A DNA stretch of 64,000 nucleotides, from contig NC_031495.1 of the NCBI RefSeq assembly GCF_000237925.1, positions 32,526,706 to 32,590,705 of the forward strand. The letters are read 5' to 3'. Source of the DNA: Schistosoma mansoni. Lineage: Eukaryota > Platyhelminthes > Trematoda > Strigeidida > Schistosomatidae. The translations under genes and the position numbers were made by a program. Shown here in pieces: positions 35,070 to 46,362 of this stretch. Every line of letters begins with the position of its first letter. The stretch's first letter is position 1. The notes beneath the pieces are model-generated. The model saw only the letters and a program-made list of their open reading frames with translations. It made no database searches and was not told where the DNA came from.

Positions 35070-37160
35070 CGAGGGCCCTTGGACACAACGCCGCTCACCA
35101 GCATTCTCCATACAACTCCGTATCGAGCAATCCTTTCCAGTTGTTATTCATCCTTTTGATGTCTACCTCCAATTTCCGATGCAGTGGGTTCTTTGATCTT
35201 CCTCTTTTCCGTTTTCCTTCAAGATTCCAAGTTAGCGCTTGCCTCGTCATGCAGTTTGGTGATTTCCTTAATGTATGTCCTATCCACTTCCAAAGTCTAT
35301 TCCTAATTTCCTACTCAGCTGGAAACTGGTTTGTTCTTCCCCACAGAAGGCTGTTGCTGATGGTATCCGGTCAACGGACATTGAGTATCTTACGTAGACA
35401 ATAGAGTACAAATACTTGTACCTTTTTGATGATGGTTGTGATAGTTCTCCAAGTTTCAGCTACGTACACTAGAACTGTCTTGACGTTCGTATCGGAAATT
35501 CTGACTTTGATATTGGTTTACAGCTGTTTTGAGTTCCGTGTGTTCTTCAGTTGTAGGAATGTTATCCTTGCATTGCCAATCCTCACCTTTACGTCTGTAT
35601 CAGGTACTCCTTGTTCATCGATGATGCTATCTAGATAAGTGAAAATTTCCACCCCTTCCAGAGTTTCTCCATCAAGTGTGACTTGGTTGGTGTTCTCTGT
35701 GTTGTATTTGAGAATCTTACTTTTTCATTTGCGTATGTTGAGGTCTATTGATGCAGAGGCTGCTGCTACATTTGTTGTCTTCGTCTGTACTTGTTCGTGT
35801 GTACAGGATAGGGTGGCTAGATCATCTGCGAAATCCATATCGTCTAGCTGATTCCGCGCTGTTCATTGTATTCCGTGATTCCACTCAGATGTCGAGGTCT
35901 TCATAATCCAGTCAACTACTAGAAGAGGAAGGGGAAGAGTACGCAGCATTGTCTGACTCCAGTCCTCACTTGGAATGCGTCTCTTAGTTGTTCTCCATGC
36001 ACAACTTTGCACTGCAGTCCGTCGTATGAATTCCCATTGATGTTGACGATCATCTCAGCTACTCATACCGTAGTGTCGAAGAAGTTTCCATAACGTCCTC
36101 CTATCCACACTGTCAAATACTTTCTGATAGTCAATGAAGTTGATGTATAGTGACGAGTTCTATTTAATTGATTGCTCAACAATGATCAGGTGTTCCGATT
36201 TGGTCTGTACACGACCGCTGTTTATGGAATGTGGAAGTTGGGTGTTTTCTGAATCTTTCTTTCTGTTCAAAAATACTCTGTTGAAAACGTTCCCGGTACT
36301 GATAGTAGTGTGATGCCTCTGTAGTTAGTTGTCGCACTAGCTGAGATATCTTTTCTTTGCTGTCTTGATGAGGTATCCTTTTTCCAAATCTGTCGGCACT
36401 TGTTCTTCCTCCCGAATCCTTCAAAATAATGTGAAGCATTTTCGCAGTTACTTCTATGTCTGACTTTAGTGCTTCGGCTGGTACATTGTCAAGTCCTGCT
36501 GCTTTCTTACTCTTGATTCGTCTTATAGCCATAGTGGCTTCGACTGTTGTCGGGTGACATCTATAGGAGTGCTGCCTCGATGTCCGAAAGGGTACAGTGT
36601 CCCTAGTCTATTCGAGAGTTCTTCAAAGCTTTCTGCTCACTTGTTCCTCTGCTTTGAAATCCCAGTGATCAACCCTGCTTCTTTGTTATTGACCGGTTGC
36701 TCTGGCCTACTCCAATTCCCTGCCAGTTTTCACGTCGCATCATATCGCTGTCTTATATTCTCTTGTCCTACAACTATTTCCACTGTCACTGCTAGGTCTC
36801 CCGCTTCTATCCGCCTGTCGGTTTTGATGCTCCTTTCCACTTTCTTATTTTCCCCCGCGTATCTTGCTTGTGCTTTAACTTTCTTTGCTCTTGTTGTGCC
36901 GTTTCTAACTGCTCTCTTCTTGGTCTGCCTTTTTTAAATCTTCACAAAGTATAAATATATATCCATCATTTATGGTGGTGCTTCTTGCTGTTCATTATGT
37001 TTCTCTGATTGTCCAGTGTTTTTTTTCAACTTCAGCTTCATCACTAGATGGTGATATGAAGGTATATCAGCTTTTCTGTTGGTTCTCATGTCTTCCAAAG
37101 ATCTGTACGTTTTACTGATGCAAATGTGACTGATGTAGTTCTCTTTTCAAAATGTTTAAT
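35070..37160 (-). mobile_element. RTE-type LINE, long but degraded copy
   Basis: On the minus strand, from right to left: the endonuclease end (VTFASVKRTDLWKT near 37110); a linker; the reverse transcriptase start (AIRRIKSKKAAGLDNVPAEALKS, 36520 leftward); catalytic-region traces (VDYQKVFDSVD-like near 36120 and a YADDLA-type site near 35820); and the C-terminal CLRKIL/RREIEAD region and final KELE near 35130. Many frameshifts and stops break the ORF. It lacks most of the endonuclease and the 5' UTR, so it is 5' truncated. Same family as 27738-28070 and 39510-40968. Confidence 0.8.
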
Positions 37161-37790
37161 ATGAATTTTAATGCAGCAAGAAATGGGTGACTGGAAAAAT
37201 AAAAAAAATTCACAAAAATTTAGAGAAAAAAGATATTAGTTTCGTTTGGCTCTACTCTCTGCCTGGAAAAGTAGTTTTGTGGTTGCAGACGTATTTTCGT
37301 TTTGAAGTTATTGATAAATCTCAAAGAAATCTACGATAATCAATATATGTGCTCGACTGAATTTTTATTATTATTTAATAAAGCTAGCGGATAAAAACAA
37401 GTATATGTGTATTTATAATCGATCTAAATGTTTAATAGTTGTAACTAAACTAACCAATTCAAATATATCTTGGCAATTCCTGAAAAGAATGATCAGAGCT
37501 TAACATTTTGTGACGTTTTATATCTATTGAGTATGTTTCAAAAGTGTTTAACGTACACGATTAGTTCATCAACTAAGTAATAACCTACAGAACAGCGAAA
37601 GCTTGGAGGAATCAGTAAGGCTCAGAAGATAACGTGTAAGAAACACACTTAGACTCGCTAAATAAAAATTTTCTTTGCAAATGAAGAGTAATTATGAGAC
37701 TATGCAAATAGAATTTATAAGAACAATGATAGGTTTGCAAAAATGATCACTGCATAGTAACACCAAGTTGTACCTTCTTAACCCGTTGAG

Positions 37791-37828
<38 letters not shown>

Positions 37829-38738
37829 ACCTAACTGTCCTTCTACCATCTTACATCTGTTAGTGATAAACAAAAAACTCATTTCAAATAAACAAAGCAA
37901 ATGAGATTGATAAATTTCACAATAGTATAGTATTCAAGCGAAATAATACGAAATTTCTGCCATTTAGAAAAGTTCAATGGAAAATTTATAGAGTATTACT
38001 TAACATCTAAACAAATGAAAGTTGTTTGACAAAAGTTACGTGCTAAAGGGTAGCAGTTTTATAGAATTCAATATTTTTCATGAAATACTAGAACATAGTT
38101 GAAACTAAACTAGTGCAAATTTAAGTGACAATGTCAGGTATTGAAACAATTCCAAAAATTTAAAAAACGTATGGAATAGTAATGATGATAAGAGGATGAC
38201 CAGAAAACAAAATGATGTTTACAACCTATCCTATAAGTTAAACAACGAATCAAGAAGTATAGGAATTTCTCATGCCGTAAAGATACAAATAATATTGGCT
38301 ATTCAATCTTCGAAATCTTCATATGAATTTTCTTTTAAGCTTGTCAAACCATCGTCATGATGTCTGTGTACAAAAAAAAAGAATAGTTGATCTAAGTTAT
38401 TCTTCCTGAGAGTATGCAAAACTTGAAAGTAGTTTTCATTACAAAAGGTTGGAGTAAGGAACTATCTTCTAGCGATTGACAGCGACTAACGTAAATAAAG
38501 TATTCTTCTACGTTTTCTACCAAATGAATTATAGAGATCTTTAAAATTCACTATACGGTACATTATTAGGGATTTAAATTCATCTAAAAATTTCTTGGAA
38601 ATCACACTAGTCGGTAAATAATACTTCATCCCTAAATACCTAATAGTCGAAAATACTACATTATTATTCATTTACAAAAATTATCCATAAAACTCCAACT
38701 ACACATTGTACGTATACACTGAAGAGCTCACTATTAGG

Positions 38739-38801
<63 letters not shown>

Positions 38802-39497
38802 GACTAGCTGGAATGAATGGCTGAAAAGTGTCAATGCATTGACCTGAACAACAGCTGATAATTGAAAAGGAAAAGTTTGTTTATATAGTAACGCTCCATG
38901 AGCCTGGAACACACAACGGAGTTGGAAAAACAATCACATGGCAACAAAGGTTATTGCGGAAAAATGAATTTAGAAAATATTATCGAAGTTATTCGTCAAA
39001 GGAATGACTAACATATAATAACAAAAAACTGGAAAACCTGAGCGCCTTTTAGGGGAAGTGAATCCATAATTTCACTTAATTTTGCAAAAAAAATTTACAC
39101 ATTAAGAAAAATATGTAAGAAAATAATAATTTTCCAAAAAGAACTAACTGATTATACTGGATGAATCGTTCGTGGTATGCCCGAGTATAAAAGCTCGCAT
39201 ATTGTTTGCTATTAACCGAATATCGAGAAAAAAATTAACAAATGAATTCCACAAGTAAACGGTTATCATTGTTTGATGATGGCAAGTAAAAAAATAGTAC
39301 AAAAACATATTAGAAAAAAAAATATGGTTGTAAGTCGGAAAAAAACATTTTCCGAGAGAGTTTATTCTCCTTAATTCCATTTCAGTAAGAATTTTGTTCC
39401 TCACAACAATTCATCATATTGAGAAAACAATAGAGTGATAATGAATATAACGATACTCATACAGTTAGGATTCAATACAAAGTAAGTAAAAACTATC
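37161..39497. other. AT-rich non-coding stretch with two TA microsatellites
   Basis: (TA)n tracts lie at 37794-37824 and 38741-38800. No exon or known repeat was recognised otherwise. Confidence 0.5.
38741..38800. repeat. (TA)30 microsatellite
   Basis: Sixty bases of perfect TA repeat, the longest in the window. Likely hypervariable and cruciform-prone. Confidence 0.95.
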
Positions 39498-39509
39498 ACT
39501 TGCGAAAAC
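39498..39509. repeat. target-site duplication, left
   Basis: ACTTGCGAAAAC, identical to 40969-40980; flanks the RTE insertion exactly. Confidence 0.8.
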
Positions 39510-40968
39510 TTACTTACATCTGTCACCCCTCATGGAGGAGCATAGGTCGCTCACCAGCATTCTCCATACAATTCTGTACTGAGCAATTCTTCCCAGTTGC
39601 TTGCTTGTTTGCTTCTATGTATTCAGTTTTTGCCTTGACTTTCTCTGTTCGTGTTCGGCTGTTGTTGATCGCTGTCTTCTTATTCTTTCTTTCTTGAATC
39701 TTGTCTAGGGTTTTGATAGAGATCCATTCCTTATGATGATGCTTCTTGCGGCCCAACACCTCCTGACACGTTGAAGTTAATGCTTCTTTGATCCCTTTCC
39801 AGATATCTTCTATGGTAGTTTCTTCTTTTTTCAGTAGATCATGTGAGGCTTGGGACCTGTTTTTGTGAGCTATCTTGAATTCGTTGAGTTTGACAGTATC
39901 TCGAAGGAAGGCTGTACTGATCCTTCATAATGCTGTTTGTCTAGATGTCCAGTGCTTTTATAGCTTCAGTTCCGTCTTGGCCATAACCAGGTGGTGATCC
40001 GAAGCTATGTTAGCTTTTCTCCTGGTTCTTCCGTCTTCCATTGACCTGAATTTTTCACTGTCACAAATACGGTCGATCTGGTTCTGTGTCATGTGGTACG
40101 GTGAAACCCATGTAACTTTTTGTATGCGTTTGTGTGGGAATATTTTGCCACCTAGGTCCATTTTGTTGAATGCACATAAATTTGTAAATCCGTCACCATT
40201 CTCGTTCCTTTCCCTCAGTCAGTCCATAACGTCCCATGATATCTTCATATCCGGTGTTGACCATTTCGACTTTGTCATTCAGGTCTATCATCAGAATTGT
40301 CAGGTCCTTTCTTTGGCACTTCACCAAGATCGATTGCAGCCTCTCGTAGAACTGATGTCTATCGTCGTCATCGCTGGGGGAGGAATAACGCTGGATAACA
40401 TTCATTGTAATTCCCTTCTTCTTTGTTTTGAATAATGCTTTGATGATTCTGAATCCATGAGATTCCCATCCTATAAGTGCATTTCGTGCTTCTTTGGACA
40501 GCATCAGAGCAACTCCTTGAGTGTGCGGAGCATTTTTCCTCCTTGTGACTGGAGTACAGCAGCATTTTCCCCGTATCTAGTCTTTGCTGTACAGCTTGGG
40601 TCCAATATGTTTTCTAGAATCCGAGAACCGCCAAGTTGTATCTCCTCATTTCCATTGCTATTTGACTAGTCCTCTCGGTCCCCCACATTGTCCGAACGTT
40701 CCATCTACCTATAAAAACTATTGCTCTTGTTGATGAAAGGGGCATCGGCCTCGTGACTTCCGAAGAATCTCGGCTTTCATCATGAGGTGTCATAATTCTT
40801 CCTTCAACTTGGAAAGCAGAGTCTAAATGTTTTAAATTGTTTATTCTGGTCAACGTTTTTTAGCAAAGTTGTTTTCTACGGGATGGGGTTGCCGACCGCA
40901 TGCCCAACCCTCCTCCTTTACCCGGGCTTGGGACCGGCAGTAGCCCTAGTAGTGCTACAGGCGGAGTT
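39510..40968 (-). mobile_element. RTE-type LINE insertion, internally deleted
   Basis: Flanked by a perfect 12-base target duplication, so both ends are known. On the minus strand: a GC-rich 5' UTR (near 40968-40870) and an apurinic-type endonuclease with FIGRWNVRTMWG and EMRRYNLAVLGF. Further along are ILMIDLNDKV, YGLTEGKEREW and FDKV-type DQIDRICDSEKFRSM. The endonuclease is followed by KAKTEYIEANKQ fused directly to the last C-terminal residues and 3' end. Almost all of the reverse transcriptase is therefore missing, yet 5' and 3' ends remain. Frameshifts break the endonuclease. Such a short form could have been mobilised by a full-length relative. Confidence 0.85.
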
Positions 40969-40980
40969 ACTTGCGAAAAC
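40969..40980. repeat. target-site duplication, right
   Basis: ACTTGCGAAAAC, identical to 39498-39509. Confidence 0.8.
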
Positions 40981-41790
40981 AGTCAATATAAAATTGTGAA
41001 ATATAATTTAAAACATGTAATATAATCAAATAACGTATATGAACGAAAATCGATAGGTGTTGGATTGGCAGATAAACAAAGTGAAAAATATGACGAATTT
41101 GAAAGATTGCAGGTAATGATCAAGATGGAACAACAGTTTGGATAAACAATTGTCACACAAAGTCTATTATTTCTAAGATTCATGGAGAAGTCATCAACAA
41201 ATCATAAGAAATGAAAGTGTACTGCACTCGAAAAATTTCCTTTAATTTATGAATAGCTCTAAATTATAAATCTTTTGCAATAGATCGACCAGTATGGATA
41301 AGGTGTTTTGCTATCCAATGCTATTGGTTTACCACTATAAATAATGGTTTATCTAAATCTTATTTGAACACATCGAATAGCTAATTAGTCTCGGTTTATA
41401 GGAATAGGTGAACTGGTACGCACAAAAGTAGTCAGTGGTTTAATCCAACTGCTTACATGAGTTTCAAGCCCCTAGTTGTTTTTATTTTCTTAATAGAATT
41501 ACTAAAAAGGAGATATTACAGAGCTGCAAAGTTATTTAGTCGTTGGAATAAAATAGATGTGGGCGAATTATAATTCTTAGAAAGAAAGTTGATTCAACAA
41601 TTATGTACACGTTTCAGATATTCATTACAACTTCAGTTACTTAAGTTTACAATTAGCCGTAGTTTCAAAAGATATGTAGTGTCTGTGTTATAACTTGTGG
41701 TCTTGTGCCCAATTAATATATAACGTAATGATACTGCCAATTAGAGAACAGTGATTTATCAGCCAGACTAATGAAGCATAAACCCGTACG
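40981..41790. other. AT-rich non-coding stretch
   Basis: No supportable feature was found. Confidence 0.4.
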
Positions 41791-41903
41791 AGCAGTCCAG
41801 GGTCTTTATCGGTTCTTCTTACCGCCTAGTCCTGACTGTTGAGTCCAGAACACAAATCTCAGCCTCCGTGATACGAATCATGTATTTCTAACATACAGGT
41901 CAG
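41791..41903 (-). repeat. dispersed repeat, inverted copy of 30876-30986
   Basis: The match ends abruptly at 41903, where the 3' end of an RTE LINE begins, suggesting the LINE inserted into this older repeat, which may be part of an LTR or leader. Confidence 0.65.
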
Positions 41904-43267
41904 TCAGTCAGTCACAACGTAGAACTTCGTACGTACGTAGATCAGTTCGAGTTGCCATACCACATTAGCACAGAGATGAAGTTGTCGATTCAAATCTCAT
42001 AGTGCTAGAGGTAGTAAACGTATAAGCAGTAATCCGAAAGATTAGGGTTTGAAGACGTTATTCAAGGAGTATAATCCGATGAAATAAATTTGGAAAGAGA
42101 AAAAAAAGAAAGGAACATGAAGAATTCAGAAGATTAGAACTTGGGAGAACACGAAGAGTGGATACACCTGCGCCACCGCAAACGATTTTGAGCCATATCA
42201 TTTAAGGTCTCTAACCATCGATTGTTATCATCTCGCGAATCCCAATCAGATAGCCTACACCTACCAGCATGACTCAGTCCAATTGTCAGTGACTTCATGG
42301 ATTTATGCCAAGTTTTCGTCTGGCCGCCCCTAGCTTTCTTCCAACCTACTCCTACACTATAAAACATTGCACGTCGGGGCAGTCGGTGGTTGGGTATACG
42401 TAACACGTGTCCCAGCCATCTCAACTGATGAAGTTCCACTACTTCATCAATCGATTTGCCATCCTTACCTAGTACATGTTTCCTAACAACTGCATTACTT
42501 ACCCGGTGGTCCCAGGATATACGAGCAATGCTTCGAAGACACCTATGATCAAATACTATCAGCCTATGAATATCCTCTACTCTTATCGGCCATGTTTCAC
42601 TGTTATAAAATAGGACGGAACGAACTGCTGCATAGTAAACCCATCCTTTGGTTGCTAGACGGATATCTCGCCTGCGCCATAAACGACGCAGGTTGGTGAA
42701 AGCTAGTCGAGCCTTCTGTATCCGTGCTGAGATTTCGTCACACACCAGACCACAATGGCTGATGAGACTCCCAAGATAAGTGAAGCGGTCAACACACTCA
42801 ACTACTTCACTCCCTATCATTGGTTAAGGTGCTGATGCAACCCAATCCTGAAGTAACATTTTGCACTTCGAGGGTTAGAATCGCGTCCCGAACATGCCTG
42901 CATTAGTTGCTTATAGTGGTCAGAAAACTCTGCATTTTGTCAGCATCTTCACCAAATAGAACTATGTCATCGGCGTATTCTAAGTCAACAAGTGAGTCTC
43001 CCGGTAAAAGTTCAACTCCTGGAAATTTAGATGATGAAAGTGTTATCTCTAAATGCATGTCAACGACAAAGTTAAACAAGAATGGAGAGAGTGGACAGTC
43101 CTGACGAACACCACTTGAGGTAATCAATTCTGATGACAGTTCGCCATAGGCACTAACTCGATCAGTTGTGTTCGAGTAGAGAGCCTTCATGATGTTAATG
43201 TACTTCTTTGGTACTCCTCTCAGTGAAAAACACTGCCATAGAACATCATGATCAAATAAACTGGGTT
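41904..43267 (-). mobile_element. RTE-type (Perere/SR2-like) LINE, 3' half
   Basis: The minus strand encodes reverse transcriptase motifs GVRQDCPLSPFLFN and YADDIVLFGED in one frame (43325-42903). After a break, a 228-codon frame (42820-42134) has FTYLGSLIS, SIARISWDHRVSN and the C-terminal RWLGHVLRIPNHRLPRRAMF, ending SSCSPKF. The 3' UTR runs to a GACT-type tandem repeat at 41905-41925, the usual RTE 3' end. 5' truncated in the reverse transcriptase. The same family continues, inverted, at 43570-44326 and has a 3' end at 63718-64000. Confidence 0.85.
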
Positions 43268-43569
43268 TATATACAAACCGAACAAACCACAGCACGCCAT
43301 AAAATAGAAAATAACATTTGTACAAGATCTAGCAAGAAAGTGGCTCTGAATGTGGGGGACTGTAATTAATAGACTGGACATAACTCAAGAATGGTAAATC
43401 GTATATTAATAGTCTATAGATCAACATAAAGCTTATAAGAGGAACATGCATATGCAGATTAGTTACTTCACAATTATACAATAAACATACATGTATCATA
43501 TTAGTCCTTAAATAGATCCTCATGCTGTGTCTCCGAAACACACATACAGGATCCCAGTGTGGTCATTCA
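43268..43569. other. spacer between inverted LINE halves
   Basis: About 300 bases with no clear LINE coding sequence; the last 30 bases may belong to the LINE on the right. Confidence 0.4.
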
Positions 43570-44324
43570 CTCGATCTCACCTAGCCTAAATGGAGAGCCG
43601 ACGAAATACACCCTTCGTGTATCTGGAGACCCGATGTCTAGTTCTCGTGGACCTGCAGGTGTAGGCATAGCACTTAGTACGAGAGCAGAACAAGCACTAT
43701 TATAGTGGATCCCCGTTAACAGTCGTCTATATGCTGTTCGACTAAATGGCTCCGTGAAAACTCGGAAGGATAGGGACACACGTCGTTGTCTTTTCATCGT
43801 TTCTGCTTACGTTCCCACTGACTGTAGCCCGGATGAAGTGAAAGATGACTTTTACAGAAAGTTCTCTGAACTTCTTCATAAAGCTAAAGGCTTAGACATA
43901 ATACTCGTTGCAGGTGACTTTGATACCCAAGTAGGTAGCTTAAACCAAACAGAAAGACATTTAGGTGGGTATTTTAGTATCCCAACTCAGTGGACAGATA
44001 ATGGTGATCGTCTGTTTCAACTGTGCTCAGACAATCGTTTATTTTTGGCAAATACTAATTTTAAGCATAAGGAAAGACGTCGGTCTAACATGGCGACCAC
44101 CTGCAGCAAACCAACAATGGTCTCAAATAGACCATATTGCCATCAGTCATCGTTGGAGAGGCTCGGTAGAAAACTGTCGCTCGCTCTGGAGTACATGTTT
44201 AGACTTTGATCATGCTCTAATGCGAGCACGCATTTGTTTGCGCCTCACTGGACGCAGAAAAACCATACTAAGAAGACCCATTAGAATTGAACTCAGTGAC
44301 GATGAAGTCAAAAGTAAGTTCCAG

Positions 44325-44326
<2 letters not shown>
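43570..44326 (+). mobile_element. RTE-type LINE endonuclease half, inverted relative to 41904-43267
   Basis: The plus strand encodes an endonuclease/exonuclease/phosphatase domain: SSSRGPAGVGIAL, then CLFIVSAYVPTDCSPDE, ILVAGDFDTQVG and (after a frame change) WRPPAANQQWSQIDHIAIS. ALMRARICLRLTGRRKT follows. It ends abruptly at an (AT)n tract at 44327. A stop and one frameshift are present. It contains the N-terminal part missing from the neighbour on the minus strand. Confidence 0.85.

Positions 44327-44364
<38 letters not shown>
44327..44364. repeat. (AT)19 microsatellite
   Basis: Perfect AT repeat immediately following the truncated LINE segment. Confidence 0.9.
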
Positions 44365-44367
<3 letters not shown>

Positions 44368-44973
44368 ATTTAAAAACGATCATTACGATTAAAGAGGCAA
44401 TAGCTTACTTTTTAATAAATGTATATATAGAAATAAAGTAGGTGAACACTGCTATTAGTGTTGTTGAAATGAAAATCGATCGTGATATATTAGGGTTTCT
44501 TTTAGTGTTGCATTTATTTCCCCCAAAACGCATAGCACGTCTATAAATTAAACATTAAAGAAGGATGGATAGAGAATAAATCATAGGATGTCACTTAAAT
44601 ATTTGTTACTGTGTGATGTCTAGATGTATCTGATAATCAAATATACATAACTCTGAGTCCAATAGAAAATTACGAATACACCGAACTTTATCATTACTTG
44701 CTGCTTGAACTTAAAATGCTACGGTACACGCTTACGGAGAATGCTAACATTAGTTGTTGCTGACAGCTTACTTATGAAGTCACTGGGATCAACTTAGAAC
44801 TTAGAGAAGATTCAGTTTACAATAATGGGAACTATCATAATAGCTGAACTTGTAAACTGTAAGTAATGGAATAGAGTTCAATTACATCTGAATTATACTA
44901 GATCTTTATTCTGAATGATAATTACAAAGGTGTCATCAAAATCATCCACGCAAACAACAAGAATAATATTTTT
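44365..44973. other. AT-rich non-coding stretch
   Basis: No supportable feature was found. Confidence 0.4.
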
Positions 44974-45156
44974 AACAGTTGAATTCACGGGTCGATCTAA
45001 GCTATATCACCATTGAAAACCTAGAGGCACTGAAGGACCGTTTCGTTCTAGTATAGAACTCCTCAGGAGTGCGCATCCACGATCCCACAAGCGGGACTCG
45101 GACCCAGGACCTTCGGTTTGCCGCACAAACACCTGACCTCTAGATTGCTGAGCCGG
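44974..45156 (-). mobile_element. tRNA-derived SINE with hammerhead module, left arm of an inverted pair
   Basis: On the minus strand: tRNA-like head from 45156 (CCGGCTCAGCAATCTAGAGG, then B-box-like GGGTCCGAGTCCC), hammerhead module at 45026-45074, and a tail to AACAGTTGAATTCACG at 44974. Same family as 14160-14490. Confidence 0.8.
45026..45074 (-). ncRNA. hammerhead ribozyme-like motif, core intact
   Basis: On the minus strand CTGAGGA (45060-45066) is followed by a perfect stem II GTTC/GAAC with a seven-base loop, and GAAA (45041-45044). Stem I is CACT with AGTG. Stem III is short with one mismatch before the expected cleavage C. All invariant core bases are present. Confidence 0.65.
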
Positions 45157-45261
45157 CATTCGACGGCGGTAATCTCTAACTCCAATCTATCCATGATTTT
45201 TCGCAACTCTTCATCCATTGTTTGGGGTGGATAACTCTCTCACACCCGACATAGATTGAAT

Positions 45262-45445
45262 CCCGGCTAAGTGATCTAGAGGTTAAGCGTTTGTGAAGGA
45301 CCCTGAAGGTGCTTGGTTCGAGTCCCGCGTGTGGGACCGTGGATGCACACTGTTGAGAAGTCCCATACTAGGACGAAACGGCCATCCAGTGTTTCTAGGA
45401 TTTCAATGGTGGTATATATAAGATCAACTCGTGAATTCAACTGTT
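45262..45445 (+). mobile_element. tRNA-derived SINE with hammerhead module, right arm of an inverted pair
   Basis: Plus strand: tRNA-like head CCGGCTAAGTGATCTAGAGG, B-box-like GGTTCGAGTCCC near 45314-45325, hammerhead module at 45341-45404, tail ending CGTGAATTCAACTGTT at 45445. It mirrors 44974-45156, so the two form a palindrome with a spacer of about 105 bases. Confidence 0.8.
45341..45404 (+). ncRNA. hammerhead ribozyme-like motif, two core changes
   Basis: Stem I CACTG/CAGTG and stem II GTCCC..GGAC are kept, and GAAA is at 45375-45378. The first core strand is TTGAGAA (45353-45359): position C3 is T and G8 is A. C3 and G8 pair in the active fold, and T-A could also pair, but both are simple transitions expected from decay. 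Probably weak or inactive. Confidence 0.55.
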
Positions 45446-45812
45446 GAAAACACTACGACCTCCCCATACTGACAATAATATTCTTTTATGTACTCAACCC
45501 TTTGATATGTTCAAAGTTGTTAGCTATTAATAAATGTAAGTGGTTCGGAAAAAAGACCATAACTTTGATAACACAAGATGAAAGTGTATGAATATCAATC
45601 GATGATGTCTACAATTTCTGCATCCGACAGTTCCATTTATCAGATATTTAAACCTGAATACGAGATTAAAATAGCTAACTAGTTACAAAACTAGGTCATA
45701 TGCCTAACATTGATGGAAAAGTACAGACTGGATCACGAAATAACATCTTACATAAAAGGGAATTGATACATACGGAAACGACTCAAGATAATATTGACCC
45801 ATAAAATGGTAT
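45446..45812. other. non-coding spacer
   Basis: No supportable feature was found. Confidence 0.4.
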
Positions 45813-46103
45813 TGTGGTGTGGACTACTTATATCCACATGAGTAGTATATAACGATGGTCGGGCACTGAATGTATTTCAGTAGAAGATCGATAAGAAGAG
45901 AACGGGAACGGACGCAATTGGTATGAAAATGCATGAACAATAATAATCGGAGACTATGGACTGATATTTGCAGAACGAATGGTCAAGATTGAGACAATTG
46001 ATTGATAGTTTGCAAAATAACTATTTACTATATAGTTCTCACATTTTACTCTGTAATTTTGTGCCTAAATACATTCGATTGTCCCCACTCGTTTTCTTGT
46101 TCA
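45813..46103 (+). mobile_element. solo-LTR-like repeat, copy 3
   Basis: 291 bases, TGTGGTGTGG...GTTCA, closely similar to the reverse complement of 31448-31735 and more distantly to 5777-6051. It contains AGTATATAACG near 45846, TATA-box-like. No coding region adjoins. It lies about 260 bases beyond the stop codon of the J-domain gene. Confidence 0.65.
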
Positions 46104-46362
46104 TTATAGTATTACTGAGTTGGTCATTTAAAACTAAAACTACTTCCTTCTAAAAAGAACATTATTCATAATTATTAAAATGTCTTCCTTTTTAAAGGGA
46201 ATAAAAGGTTTTCAACCACGTGGTTTTTGCGTGAGGACTAAAGATAATAACTGATCTCTCAAACGTAAGTAGACAAAAAAGGTCAAACTAGTGACTAAGT
46301 GGCTGAAATTCTAGCAGCTGAAAATTGACTCACTGAACAAAACGTAGGCTATTAGTATAGAC

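Noticed and set aside
36554-36937. 127-codon plus-strand open frame
   Set aside because: Opposite-strand shadow of the RTE LINE linker and reverse transcriptase coding region.
40007-40435. 142-codon plus-strand open frame
   Set aside because: Opposite-strand shadow of the LINE endonuclease, which reads clearly on the minus strand.
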